Assembly (NCBI RefSeq): GCF_046159835.1
Contig: NZ_JBJXCY010000001.1
Coordinates: 1,550,001 to 1,614,000 of the forward strand
From: JACKJK01 sp046159835
GTDB taxonomy: Bacteria > Pseudomonadota > Alphaproteobacteria > Rhizobiales > Tepidamorphaceae
Length of the DNA stretch: 64,000 nucleotides
Direction of reading: 5' to 3'
The position numbers were made by a program, and so were the translations under genes. The notes below the pieces were generated by a model that was given only the letters and a program-made list of their open reading frames with translations, was not told the DNA's origin and made no database searches. How positions within the stretch are numbered: the first letter of the stretch is position 1; each line of letters begins with the position of its first letter. Shown one piece after another: positions 51,807 to 60,673 of this stretch.

Positions 51807-53363
51807 ATGATCAGGACAGAACTGATCGCCCCGATCTCGGAACTGCTGGAACGGCAGGCCAAGCGCTTTCCCGACAAGGTCGCGTTTTCGGATGCGCGCC
51901 GCGAGATCACCTACGGCGAACTGAACGAGGCAACGCGCAACCTCGCGACCCAGCTGCGCGCCAATGGCCTGAAGGATGGCGGCTCTGTCGCAATCTGGCT
52001 GCCCAACTGCGTGGAATGGGCGATCATCTGCCTCGCGGCGGTGCGCGCACGCGGCAAGGCGGTGCCCGTCAGCTATGACGCCAAGCTGGGCGAGGTCTCC
52101 TACCGGCTGAAGGATTCCGAAAGCGTCGTCATCGTCACGCGGGACGAACGCGTCGGCGAGTTCGCGCAACTCGATGCCAACGGCCCCGTCGTTCCCAAGA
52201 CCCGCGTTTTGCTGGGCGATGCGGGCGACAACGGTCTCGACTTCAACGCGCTGTGCGACAAGCCGACAGACGGCATCGAACTGGAGCCCGACGATATCGA
52301 TGTCTGCTCCTACATCGTCTACACCTCCGGCACGACCGGCCAGCCGAAAGGCGTGATGCTGTCGTCACGTGCCATGCTGTGGGCGACGGCTGGGTGCTGG
52401 GCACCGATCCTCGGCTATGGCGAAAACGACCGCGTCCTCTCCCCGCTGCCGATGTTCCACGTCTTCTCGCTGTCCATCGCGGTGCTGAGCCCGGTCGCGA
52501 CCGGTGCCTCCGTGCACGTCATGGACCGTTTCTCGGTCCACACCTGCATCGACCTGCTGAAGACCGGCAAGTTCAACTTCGTGCCCGCCGTGCCGACGAT
52601 GTTCCACTACATCCTGCTGGAAGGCGGCAAGTACGGGAAGGACCTGTTCAAGAGCATCCGGCTGTGCACATCCGCGGGCGCCATCATGCCGGCTTCGCTG
52701 AACAAGCAGTTCGAGGAGACCTTCGGGGTCGAACTGATCGACGGCTACGGCATCACCGAAATGTCGACCATGGTGACGATGAACTGGCCGGAGACGACGC
52801 GCACCTACGGCTCGTGCGGACTTCCGGTCACCGGCCTTGCGGTCCGCATCATCAACCCGTCGACGGGAATAGATGTCGACTTCGGCGAGGAAGGCGAACT
52901 CATCTGTCGCGGGCCGACGCTGATGATGGGCTACAACAACAAGCCCGAGGAGAGCGGCAAGGTGCTGCGGCGCGGCTGGTATCACACCGGCGACCTTGCG
53001 CGCTCCGACAAGCACGGCTTCCTGACCATCACCGGACGGCTGAAGGAAATCATCATCCGAGGCGGGCAGAACATTGCGCCTGCCGAGGTCGAGGAAACCA
53101 TCGTCGAGATGGACGAGGTCGAGGATTGTGCCGTTGTCGGCGTGCCGCACGAAACGCTCGGCGAAGTGCCCGACGCGTTCATCGTCGCAGCACCCGGAAA
53201 GAGCGTCGATGCCGATGCCGTGAAGGCCTACTGCGCGAACAAGCTCTCCAGCTACAAGGTGCCGGCGACCGTACACGTCATCGAGCAGATCCCGCGCACC
53301 GGGTCGGGCAAGATCATGCGCTTCAAGCTGCGCGAACAGGTGGAGAAGGCGCAGGGCAAGTAG
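51807..53363 (+). CDS. AMP-dependent acyl-CoA ligase
   Basis: 518 residues. Adenylating enzyme with VYTSGTTGQPKGVML, DGYGITEMSTMVT, YHTGDLARSDKHGFLTITGR and the C-terminal catalytic lysine in PRTGSGKIMRFKLR. It is closer to fatty-acid or general acyl-CoA ligases than the benzoate-type enzyme at 25.2 kb. Together with the following acyl-CoA dehydrogenase, it fits activation of an aliphatic or dicarboxylic ring-opening product. Confidence 0.88.
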   Translation: MIRTELIAPISELLERQAKRFPDKVAFSDARREITYGELNEATRNLATQLRANGLKDGGSVAIWLPNCVEWAIICLAAVRARGKAVPVSYDAKLGEVSYRLKDSESVVIVTRDERVGEFAQLDANGPVVPKTRVLLGDAGDNGLDFNALCDKPTDGIELEPDDIDVCSYIVYTSGTTGQPKGVMLSSRAMLWATAGCWAPILGYGENDRVLSPLPMFHVFSLSIAVLSPVATGASVHVMDRFSVHTCIDLLKTGKFNFVPAVPTMFHYILLEGGKYGKDLFKSIRLCTSAGAIMPASLNKQFEETFGVELIDGYGITEMSTMVTMNWPETTRTYGSCGLPVTGLAVRIINPSTGIDVDFGEEGELICRGPTLMMGYNNKPEESGKVLRRGWYHTGDLARSDKHGFLTITGRLKEIIIRGGQNIAPAEVEETIVEMDEVEDCAVVGVPHETLGEVPDAFIVAAPGKSVDADAVKAYCANKLSSYKVPATVHVIEQIPRTGSGKIMRFKLREQVEKAQGK

Positions 53364-53401
53364 CGCTTCGCCCTCCCCGCCCCAATCACAGGACGCGCGA
53401 C

Positions 53402-54535
53402 ATGATCTTCGATGAAAACGCGAAGATGATCCGCGAGGTGGCGCGAAAGTTCGCGCAAGCGGAACTGGCGCCGGGTGCAGCCGAACGCGACAGCACCATG
53501 CGGTTTCCGCTGAAGGAGTTGAAGCAGCTCGGCGAACTGGGTCTGCTCGGCATCGTCGTGCCCGAGAAACTGGGCGGCGTCGGCGCGACCTACACGGCCC
53601 TGACTGCGGCAGTCGAGGAAGTGTCTCGGGCCGATGCGTCCATCGGCGTCGTCATGTCGACCCACCATTCGCTGGCCTGCATGCCGATCGTCAATCACGG
53701 CACGCCCGAGCAGCAGGCCAGGTATCTGCCAAAGCTGCTGTCCGGCGAGATCATCGGCGCTATCGCGATCACCGAGACGCAGGCAGGCTCCAACGCGGCC
53801 GACATCCGCACCCGCGCCGAGCGCAAGGGCGACAATTACGTTCTCACCGGCCGAAAGCAGCTGATCACCGGCGGCGCGTTTGCCGGTCTTGCCGTGCTGC
53901 TGGCGACCACGAACCCCGATGCGGGTCCGCGCGGCATCACCTGCTTCCTCGTTCCGACCGATGCGCCGGGCTTCTCCGTCGGAAAGGTGGAGGAGAAACT
54001 CGGCATCAACTCATCCGGCACGGCGGAACTGGTGCTCGACGGCGTCGAACTGGGAGCGGATCATGTGCTGGGCAAGCCGGGCGAAGGCTACAAGATCATC
54101 CTTGCGGCGCTTGCCCGCAGCCGTCTCGGCATCGCCGCGCAGGCGGTCGGCATCGCGCAGGCCGCGCTCGATCACGCAACGGCTTACGCGAAGGAGCGCA
54201 CGTCCTTCGGCAAGCCGATCATCGAGCATCAAGCCGTGGGGTTTCGTCTTGCCTCAATGGCAACCGAGATCGAAGCCGCAAGGCAATTGACCTTCCACGC
54301 AGCCGCCCTTCTGGACGCGGGCAAACCCTTCCAGAAGGAATCCTCGATGGCAAAACTCTTTGCCGGGGAGATGGCCGAACGGGTCTGCAGCCAGGGGATC
54401 CAGGTGCTCGGCGGATACGGGTACCTGAAGGACTATCCGCTGGAGCGGCTCTACCGCGATGCGCGCATCTGCCAGATCTACGAGGGCACCGGAGATATCC
54501 AGCGCATGGTCATCGCCCGGATGCTGGCGGCCTGA
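53402..54535 (+). CDS. Acyl-CoA dehydrogenase
   Basis: 377 residues, complete FAD-dependent acyl-CoA dehydrogenase: IAITETQAGSNAADIRTRA, ERTSFGKPIIEHQAV, VLGGYGYLKDYPLERLYRDAR and the catalytic Glu in IYEGTGDIQR. Unlike the GcdH-type enzyme it has a general short-chain character. It would introduce a double bond into the activated intermediate. Last gene of the 50.2-54.5 kb unit, and convergent with the enamidase-like gene 16 bases later. Confidence 0.92.
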   Translation: MIFDENAKMIREVARKFAQAELAPGAAERDSTMRFPLKELKQLGELGLLGIVVPEKLGGVGATYTALTAAVEEVSRADASIGVVMSTHHSLACMPIVNHGTPEQQARYLPKLLSGEIIGAIAITETQAGSNAADIRTRAERKGDNYVLTGRKQLITGGAFAGLAVLLATTNPDAGPRGITCFLVPTDAPGFSVGKVEEKLGINSSGTAELVLDGVELGADHVLGKPGEGYKIILAALARSRLGIAAQAVGIAQAALDHATAYAKERTSFGKPIIEHQAVGFRLASMATEIEAARQLTFHAAALLDAGKPFQKESSMAKLFAGEMAERVCSQGIQVLGGYGYLKDYPLERLYRDARICQIYEGTGDIQRMVIARMLAA

Positions 54536-54551
54536 CCGCGCCTACTGATTG

Positions 54552-55748
54552 CTAGTGCGCGGCGCCGGAGAAGTCGTTCATCACGCGGCTCTGCGCCACG
54601 CGGATGGACTTGATCGCCGCAGGGGTGTTGCGGCTGCGGCCGACAAAACGCGGCACGCCCGCTGTCACCACAGCGCCGACGGCTGGAATGTCGCCATTTG
54701 CGATGGCGCTGATGGCATCGGATTTCGACCCGCCCGCGCAGGCATCGAGAAGGATCACGTCCGCTGCCTTGCCCTTCGCGAGAAGGCCGGTATCGAGGCC
54801 GTAGACCTTGGCATTGTTGCCGGTTGCCGTCGCGATGGCGATCTCCGGCTCCATGCCGCCGAGCGCGCACAAATGTGTGATGGTGTAGAGCATCCCGAGC
54901 GGCATGATGCCGCTGCCGGTCGGCGTGTCGGTCGCCGTCAACAAGCGGTCGAGACGTCCGGCCTTCTTCAGCAGATCCGCCACCAGCAGCGTCGTGCGCA
55001 GGTTGCCCGCCGTGCAGATTTGCAGTGCGATCTCGCTTTCATCGACGAGGCGCGGGAAATCTTCGTCCGGTATCGCGACCGGTCCGCCGTTCACGTGGAA
55101 TGAGACGTGCGGGTCCGCCTCAAGCACGTGTTTTGCCCAGATGCCCGATGAGCCGGGAATGGAGGAACCGCCGGTGTGCATGGTCGTGACCATGCCGTGG
55201 CGCCGTGCCATCTGGACATAGGGCGCGTATTCAATTGGATTGTCGAACGCACCGAACCCGGCCTTGGCGAGCCAGACGCCCTTGGCCGCGAGTTCTGCGA
55301 AGTCATCGTCCGTCAGCCCGGGTTCGAGGATGACCGAACCGGCATGAACGCGCATGCCACCGGGGCGGTATTCGGCGAAGCAGCGTTGCGCCGCGACCGC
55401 AAGAGCCTTCACGCCCTCGACGTCCTTCGGGCGGCCCGGCACATGGACCTCGGATGCTGTGATCGAGGTTGTGACCCCGCCATGCAGGTAGCTTTCGAGA
55501 AAGCCGACCGTGCGCTGGCGCGGCGTGTAGTCGCCAAAGGTGATGTGGACGTGGGAATCGATCAGGCCGGGCGCCGCTGTCGCGCCGCCGGCATCGATCA
55601 CCACATCGCAGGCCTCAATCTCGCCTGCCGACGCCGTGCCAACCGAAACGATCACGCCTTCGTCCATGACGATGCTGTCGCCGGAAGTGGCGGGCGCTTC
55701 AAGATCGCCGCTGACTATGTGCCCGATATTGACGATGCCTGTGCGCAT
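54552..55748 (-). CDS. Enamidase-like amidohydrolase
   Basis: 398 residues, amidohydrolase TIM barrel. Likely metal ligands are His66 and His68 (LIDSHVHIT), Lys162, His191 (TTMHTGG), His218 (FHVNGG) and Asp274 (ATDTPTG). Sequence style and the C-terminal ADVILLDACAGGSKSDAIS and NGDIPAV resemble enamidase, which opens the ring of 6-oxo-tetrahydronicotinate to 2-formylglutarate plus ammonia. In this island it would open a lactam from an N-heterocycle. The 6-hydroxynicotinate reductase that supplies enamidase in Eubacterium is not present, so the true substrate may differ. Confidence 0.82.
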   Translation of the reverse strand: MRTGIVNIGHIVSGDLEAPATSGDSIVMDEGVIVSVGTASAGEIEACDVVIDAGGATAAPGLIDSHVHITFGDYTPRQRTVGFLESYLHGGVTTSITASEVHVPGRPKDVEGVKALAVAAQRCFAEYRPGGMRVHAGSVILEPGLTDDDFAELAAKGVWLAKAGFGAFDNPIEYAPYVQMARRHGMVTTMHTGGSSIPGSSGIWAKHVLEADPHVSFHVNGGPVAIPDEDFPRLVDESEIALQICTAGNLRTTLLVADLLKKAGRLDRLLTATDTPTGSGIMPLGMLYTITHLCALGGMEPEIAIATATGNNAKVYGLDTGLLAKGKAADVILLDACAGGSKSDAISAIANGDIPAVGAVVTAGVPRFVGRSRNTPAAIKSIRVAQSRVMNDFSGAAH

Positions 55749-55756
55749 GACAGCCC

Positions 55757-56329
55757 TCAGCCAAGCTTCGACATGGCGTCGCCATGGGTCATGCCGCCGA
55801 CGCGCGCATTGATGCGGCCACGGCTGGCGACGCAGAAGATGATGGCGATTTCATCCGGCAGCGGCGCGCCGGGCAGCATCATCGACATGCCGTCATAGTG
55901 CGAGCGGACGTAAACGTCGTGCTTGTGGTTCATCGGGATGTCGATGGGCGTTCCGGGCGCTGCGACCTTCGTCATGGACGAAATCCAGGCGTTGCCGCCG
56001 CCGATGGCGTCGCGGAACGGGTTGGCGAAGGCCGTGGTCAGCAGGGCGTTGGCGTGTTCCTGCTCGCCGTTCAGGCCGACAATGCCGCCCTTCCCGTAGC
56101 TCTGGACTTCTTCGTCGCCAATTGCGCCGGGAATGCGCTGCGCCATGCGCTCGCCAAGCGGCACGCTGGCCGCGATCATTTCCGACAGGTCCGCGACATA
56201 CTTGCCCGGATAGGGGTTCTCGACGACGGTCACGATTGCCGCCTTGCGCAGGCGCGGCGATGCGGGCTGGCCGCAATCCTCCAGCATGTCGTCAATCAGT
56301 GTGAATTCGCGGCGAATCTTCAAGTCCAT
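55757..56329 (-). CDS. DUF1185 / amino-acid-synthesis (PF06684) family protein
   Basis: 190 residues matching this family along its length, with VTVVENPYPGKYVADLSEMI, AIGDEEVQSYGKGGIVGLNGEQEHA and PGAPLPDEIAIIFCV. Structures in the family show a chorismate-mutase-like fold and a suggested amino-acid-metabolism role, but no settled function. Eight bases upstream of the enamidase-like gene and 30 after marR2, so it acts with them, perhaps on the same ring product. Confidence 0.86.
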   Translation of the reverse strand: MDLKIRREFTLIDDMLEDCGQPASPRLRKAAIVTVVENPYPGKYVADLSEMIAASVPLGERMAQRIPGAIGDEEVQSYGKGGIVGLNGEQEHANALLTTAFANPFRDAIGGGNAWISSMTKVAAPGTPIDIPMNHKHDVYVRSHYDGMSMMLPGAPLPDEIAIIFCVASRGRINARVGGMTHGDAMSKLG

Positions 56330-56359
56330 TTGCGTCCCCCTCCTCTGCCGTGTCGTGGT

Positions 56360-56950
56360 TCAGTTGCCCGACCGGCTGAGATATTTCTGCAAGGCAACGG
56401 CCTGCCCGCTGCTATCGACGAGCTTGCGCACCAGCCCCAGCAGCGTCTCGAACTCGTCCCGGTCGAGGCTGCCGAATTCAACGTCGTTCACCTGTGTCTG
56501 AACCGGCGCGAGCTTTTCCAGCAGTGCGTGGCCATCGTCGGTGATCTCCAGCGTGACACGGCGGGCATCCGCCTTGTCCGATGTCTTGCGAACCAGCCCC
56601 GCACCATTCAGCCGGTTCGTCACCGTGGTGATGAAGGCGCCCGACAGGTGCAGGTGATCGGCGACCGTCTTCACGTTGACGTCGCCGTAATGCCCGAGAT
56701 GCGCAATGGAGATCAGCACCGTGTACTCGATGCCACGCAGGCCGATGTAGTGGCCGTGGCCCGCGCGAATCTCGTCATGCCGTGCGAACAGCGCGAACAG
56801 TTCATGGACCAGTTCGCGGAAGCGCTGGTCGCTGTCACCGTCGAGCAGTTGCGGGCGCGAGACGGTGAGCGGCAACCGGCGTGCGGACGCTGAAGCCGTT
56901 TTGGGCTTCTTGGGCCGGGTCTTTGCCTTGCCGGTTTCGACGTCGCTCAT
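56360..56950 (-). CDS. MarR-family transcriptional regulator (copy 2)
   Basis: 196 residues. Winged helix with GLRGIEYTVLISIAHL, VKTVADHLHLSGAFITTVTNRL and wing DARRVTLEIT. Like copy 1 it has a basic N-terminal extension (KTRPKKPKTASASARR) before PLTV and RFRELVH. It is divergent from hpaB2 and first in the marR-DUF1185-enamidase series. A perfect palindrome 29 bases upstream of its start is a likely operator. Confidence 0.9.
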   Translation of the reverse strand: MSDVETGKAKTRPKKPKTASASARRLPLTVSRPQLLDGDSDQRFRELVHELFALFARHDEIRAGHGHYIGLRGIEYTVLISIAHLGHYGDVNVKTVADHLHLSGAFITTVTNRLNGAGLVRKTSDKADARRVTLEITDDGHALLEKLAPVQTQVNDVEFGSLDRDEFETLLGLVRKLVDSSGQAVALQKYLSRSGN

Positions 56951-57102
56951 GCCACATCCTCGTATCTGACTTGTCCATCATTGGTACCAATCAATAGCCT
57001 CCTTGAAAAGCTTCTTCTGTTAGGTAAATATGCTTGGCAATAATCTTGGTTGGCCCAAGCGGCGCGGTGCAGCGCCGGAACGAAGGCACGGAGGACGCAT
57101 CC
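56951..57102. promoter_or_regulatory. Divergent marR2/hpaB2 promoter region with perfect palindrome
   Basis: The 12-bp palindrome ATTGGTACCAAT is at 56980-56991. A plausible sigma-70 promoter for hpaB2 is TTGAAA (57003-57008), 16 bases, TAAATA (57025-57030). An inverted repeat CTTGG-TTGGC-CCAAG at 57045-57059 lies just downstream of it. Both elements could serve the MarR protein encoded next door. Confidence 0.55.
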
Positions 57103-58575
57103 ATGAGCGAGACACGCACCGGCGCAGAGCACATCAAGTCGCTGCAGGACGGGCGCACGGTCTATCTCGACGGCAAGCAGATCGAAGACGTCACTACGCA
57201 TCCCGCGTTCCGCAACGCGGTGCATTCGGCGGCTTCGTTCTATGATTTCCAGAGCCAGCCGGAGAATATCGAGCTGATGACGTTCGCGCCGAATGGCGGG
57301 AACCGGCGCGTCAGCCGCGCCTGGCAGCGTTCGCGCAACTACGAGGAACTCGTCCAGCGCCGCAAGGCACTGCAGCAGCTTGCGCGGCTGTCCTACGGGT
57401 TCATGGGCCGCTCGCCGGACCATGTCGCCTCTGCCGTGACCGGGCAGATCATGGGGATCGACGTCTTCGAGGCCTACGACGAAAAGCGCGCGAAGGCCTA
57501 CATGGACTACTACCACTACGCCAGCCGCGAGGACCTGTTCCTCACCTACGTCATCATCAATCCGCAGGCGAACCGCTCCAAGGACTGGGGCGAGCAGGAC
57601 GCCGAACTCGTCGCAAAGATCGTCGACGAGGATTCAACCGGTATCACCATTCGCGGCGCAAAGATGCTCGGCACCAGCTCGATCATGGCCAACGAGGTGT
57701 TCGTCGCAAACCTCCAGCCGCTCAAGCCCGGCGAGGAAGATCTGGCCTTCTCCTGCGCCGTGCCGATGAACGCCAAGGGCCTGCAGGTGCTGTCGCGCAA
57801 GTCCTACGAGGCGTCCGCCGTCTCGACCTTCGACAACCCGCTGTCGTCACGCTACGACGAGAACGACGCACTGATGTATTTCGAGGACGTGAAGGTGCCG
57901 TGGGACCGCGTCTTCGTGCACCGCAACGTGGACATGTGCCGCAAGCAGTTCCACGACACGCCGGGCCACATTTTCCAGAATTACCAGGCGCAGATCCGGC
58001 TCTCGATCAAGCTCAAGTTCCTGATCGGCATGGCCCGCAAGCTGGCCGACACGATCGGCACCACGGCCATCCCCTCAGTCATGGAGCAGCTTGGCCACCT
58101 CGCCGCCCAGGCCAACATGATCGACGCGATGCTGGCGGGCATGGAAGCCAGCGGCACCATGCGCGGCGACTACTACCTGCCGAACAAGTCGCACATCTAT
58201 TCAGCCCAGGTGCTGAGCCAGGAACTGTACCCGAAAATCGTCGAGAAGATCCGCGAACTGGCCGGCGGCTCGCTCATCATGCTGCCGTCCTCGGTCGACG
58301 ATTTTGCCAATGCCGACCTCGCCCGCATCATCCGCACCACGCAGAGTTCGCCGGTGGCGTCACCCGATGACCGCACCAAGTTCATGAAGGCGTGTTGGGA
58401 TGCCATCGGTTCGGAATTCGGCTCGCGCCACACCCAGTACGAGATGTTCTATGCCGGCGCGCAGTTCGTGACCCGTGGCCACAGCTTCCGCACCTATGAC
58501 TGGGACAGCGCGACCGCCATGGTCGATGACCTGATGTCGGGCTACGACATGAACGGACCCGTCGCCGCGAATTGA
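57103..58575 (+). CDS. HpaB-type flavin-dependent monooxygenase, oxygenase component (copy 2)
   Basis: 490 residues, a clear paralogue of the 22.5-kb gene with shared blocks such as GRSPDHVAS, LTYVIINPQ, IRGAKMLG, RSYDEND-like SSRYDENDAL and GSEFGSRHTQYEMFY. It also has the His in GRSPDH instead of the Tyr of known HpaB enzymes. No reductase lies beside it, so it probably shares the one at 24 kb or takes flavin from elsewhere. ATG at 57103 after GGAGGACG. It is divergent from marR2. Confidence 0.87.
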   Translation: MSETRTGAEHIKSLQDGRTVYLDGKQIEDVTTHPAFRNAVHSAASFYDFQSQPENIELMTFAPNGGNRRVSRAWQRSRNYEELVQRRKALQQLARLSYGFMGRSPDHVASAVTGQIMGIDVFEAYDEKRAKAYMDYYHYASREDLFLTYVIINPQANRSKDWGEQDAELVAKIVDEDSTGITIRGAKMLGTSSIMANEVFVANLQPLKPGEEDLAFSCAVPMNAKGLQVLSRKSYEASAVSTFDNPLSSRYDENDALMYFEDVKVPWDRVFVHRNVDMCRKQFHDTPGHIFQNYQAQIRLSIKLKFLIGMARKLADTIGTTAIPSVMEQLGHLAAQANMIDAMLAGMEASGTMRGDYYLPNKSHIYSAQVLSQELYPKIVEKIRELAGGSLIMLPSSVDDFANADLARIIRTTQSSPVASPDDRTKFMKACWDAIGSEFGSRHTQYEMFYAGAQFVTRGHSFRTYDWDSATAMVDDLMSGYDMNGPVAAN

Positions 58576-58588
58576 GCGATCTGCGACC

Positions 58589-60673
58589 CTAGAGGCCAAG
58601 CCCCCGGCGCACCGCGTGAGCGAGCGCCTCGGGGCCAAAGGCCCGCGTGGCAGTCTCGTGCGCATTGTCGGTAAGCGTGCGGAAGCGCGCTTCATCGCCC
58701 CACAGGGCTGCGACGGCCTGCGCGAAATCCGCGTCGCTGTCGGCCTTGATGTAGTCGTGGCCGGGTTCCAGTCCGAGGCCCTCGACCGCCAGCGCCGTCG
58801 CGATGACGGGCACCCGCCACGCCATGGCTTCCAGCACTTTCAGGCGCGTCCCGCCGCCAAGCGTCAGCGGGATGAGCGTCACGTCGCTCGCAGCCAGCAG
58901 GTCGGCGGCATTTGGCGGATCACCGATCACGTCGACGCCGTCCATTTCGCCGAGCGCACGCACGTGGCGATGCGGGTTACGGCCCGCAACCGTCAGGCGC
59001 GCATTCGGCAGCAGGTCACGGATCAACGGGAACGTGCGATGCGCGAGCCTGTCCGCCGCCTGCATGTTCGGCTGGTAGTTGAGATGGCCGAAATAGAGCA
59101 GGTTCGGCCCCTCGCCGTGCCTTGGTCCGACGTCGCGGGCCGGCGGAATCTCATCGGCACGTGGTATGCCGTTCGGCACCACGTCGATAGGCCGCGCCAC
59201 CCGGTGCGCCTCGTAGATTCGCACGGCGTCTTCCGGCGAGCAGACCCAGACACGGTCCGCCAGCTGGATCGTGGCGCGCTCGTCTGCCTCCACCTGTCGA
59301 AGTTCGCGACCGATCATTCGGCGCAGGGACCGACGCCGCGCGTTGCTCAGCTTTCGGCGCAATACGGATTCGACATCCGGGAAATCCGCGACCAGCAGCG
59401 GCACGTGGGGCCGCAGCACACGGGCGAAATCCAGCAGGTGGACCCCGGTTGTCACCAGCACATCCGGTTTGAGATGTTCCACGAGCTTCACGGCATCGTC
59501 GGGCGCTCCGAGGCGACCACCGCCTGTCAGCGAGATCACCTCGACGCCTTCAGGCGGTTCGGCAACACCAGCCAGCGGCTCGACGCTTGCCAGCATCACC
59601 GGCCCGAGCCGAGCCAGCGCCTGCGCCTTCTGGCTGTGCCGCAGGTCAGCACCGGATACCGGCGGCCAGGCCGGGTCCTGCGAGAGGATGAGCGTGCGAA
59701 CCGGTTCGCCGGGTGCGGCAGCGGAAGGAACGGATGCCGATGATTTGGCGAGCGACGCGCGAAGCTGGTAGCGGCGCGTGCGTAGGTCTCGTGCATAGAA
59801 CGGATCGGCGACCGCGAGACGCAGCATGTCGCGGGCTTCCGCAAAGCGCCCCTGTTGCACAAATGATCGCCCCATGCCGCGCGCGATCCATGCCTTGCGC
59901 CGCGAGATGATCGCCTTGGAGACGCCAAGCCGCAGCAGCGGCGCGTACCCCCGCGCAAAGGCGAGATACGACTCGCGTGCCGGTGGAAGCGTCTGGCGCA
60001 ACACGGCGCGGGCCTGGTTGCGCTCATAGACCAGCACCGGCTGATCGATGCCAACCGGATCGCAATGCCCGATGGCTTCCGCCCAGAAGCACGTGTCCTC
60101 GTCGATCATCATCCTGTCGCGAAACCGGACCTTCGAGAGCAGGTCGCGGTGCACCAGCGCGCTGCCCATGGCGATCGGGACGGTCCCGTCAACCAGGTAG
60201 CGGTCGCGGTTTGCGGCACGGTCCGGCGTGAAGCCGGACGGGAACCGGCGCTTCTCGTCCCGGTCGACGCCGTGCTCGAGATAGGCCCCGAAGGCGAACC
60301 CTGCTTGCGGATTCCCGGCCAATGCAGCGTGCAGAGCACGCAGGCCCTCGGCGACGACGAGATCATCGGCATCAAGGAAAAAGACGTGCGCAAACCGCGC
60401 CATGTCCGCCCCGACATTACGTGCCTTGCCCTGCCCCGAAGGCGCGATGCGCTGGAGGACAACGGGAAGTCCGAGCCGTTGCGCGACGTCGACAGCGATT
60501 TCGCCGGTGCCGTCGCACGAGGCATCGTCCACCACGATGATTTCGCCGATGATATCGGCTGCTGGCTGAAGCGAACGGAGGGTGCGGGCGATGGTCGCGC
60601 GGGCGTCGCGCGCGGGGATGACGACGCTGATCAGCGGCGGATCATTCGGCGCCAAGCGGGCCGTCCTTCGCAA
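58589..60673 (-). CDS. Bifunctional glycosyltransferase: GT2 domain fused to GT4-type domain
   Basis: 694 residues. Residues about 14-230 are a GT2 domain with SVVIPARDARATIARTL, VDDASCDGTGE and FFLDADDLV (the DxD site). After a linker of about 90 residues, residues about 330-690 are a GT-B fold GT4 domain with NLLYFGHLNYQPNMQAADR and GGGTRLKVLEAMA. It probably builds a cell-surface glycan. The frame opens at TTG 60673; a TTG at 60655 is an alternative since neither has a clear ribosome site, and it overlaps the previous gene. Confidence 0.85.
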   Translation of the reverse strand: MRRTARLAPNDPPLISVVIPARDARATIARTLRSLQPAADIIGEIIVVDDASCDGTGEIAVDVAQRLGLPVVLQRIAPSGQGKARNVGADMARFAHVFFLDADDLVVAEGLRALHAALAGNPQAGFAFGAYLEHGVDRDEKRRFPSGFTPDRAANRDRYLVDGTVPIAMGSALVHRDLLSKVRFRDRMMIDEDTCFWAEAIGHCDPVGIDQPVLVYERNQARAVLRQTLPPARESYLAFARGYAPLLRLGVSKAIISRRKAWIARGMGRSFVQQGRFAEARDMLRLAVADPFYARDLRTRRYQLRASLAKSSASVPSAAAPGEPVRTLILSQDPAWPPVSGADLRHSQKAQALARLGPVMLASVEPLAGVAEPPEGVEVISLTGGGRLGAPDDAVKLVEHLKPDVLVTTGVHLLDFARVLRPHVPLLVADFPDVESVLRRKLSNARRRSLRRMIGRELRQVEADERATIQLADRVWVCSPEDAVRIYEAHRVARPIDVVPNGIPRADEIPPARDVGPRHGEGPNLLYFGHLNYQPNMQAADRLAHRTFPLIRDLLPNARLTVAGRNPHRHVRALGEMDGVDVIGDPPNAADLLAASDVTLIPLTLGGGTRLKVLEAMAWRVPVIATALAVEGLGLEPGHDYIKADSDADFAQAVAALWGDEARFRTLTDNAHETATRAFGPEALAHAVRRGLGL

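Noticed and set aside
52253..53401. N-terminal extension of the acyl-CoA dehydrogenase to 760 residues
   Set aside because: The upstream part is a shadow frame of the CoA ligase; the family start is the ATG at 53402.
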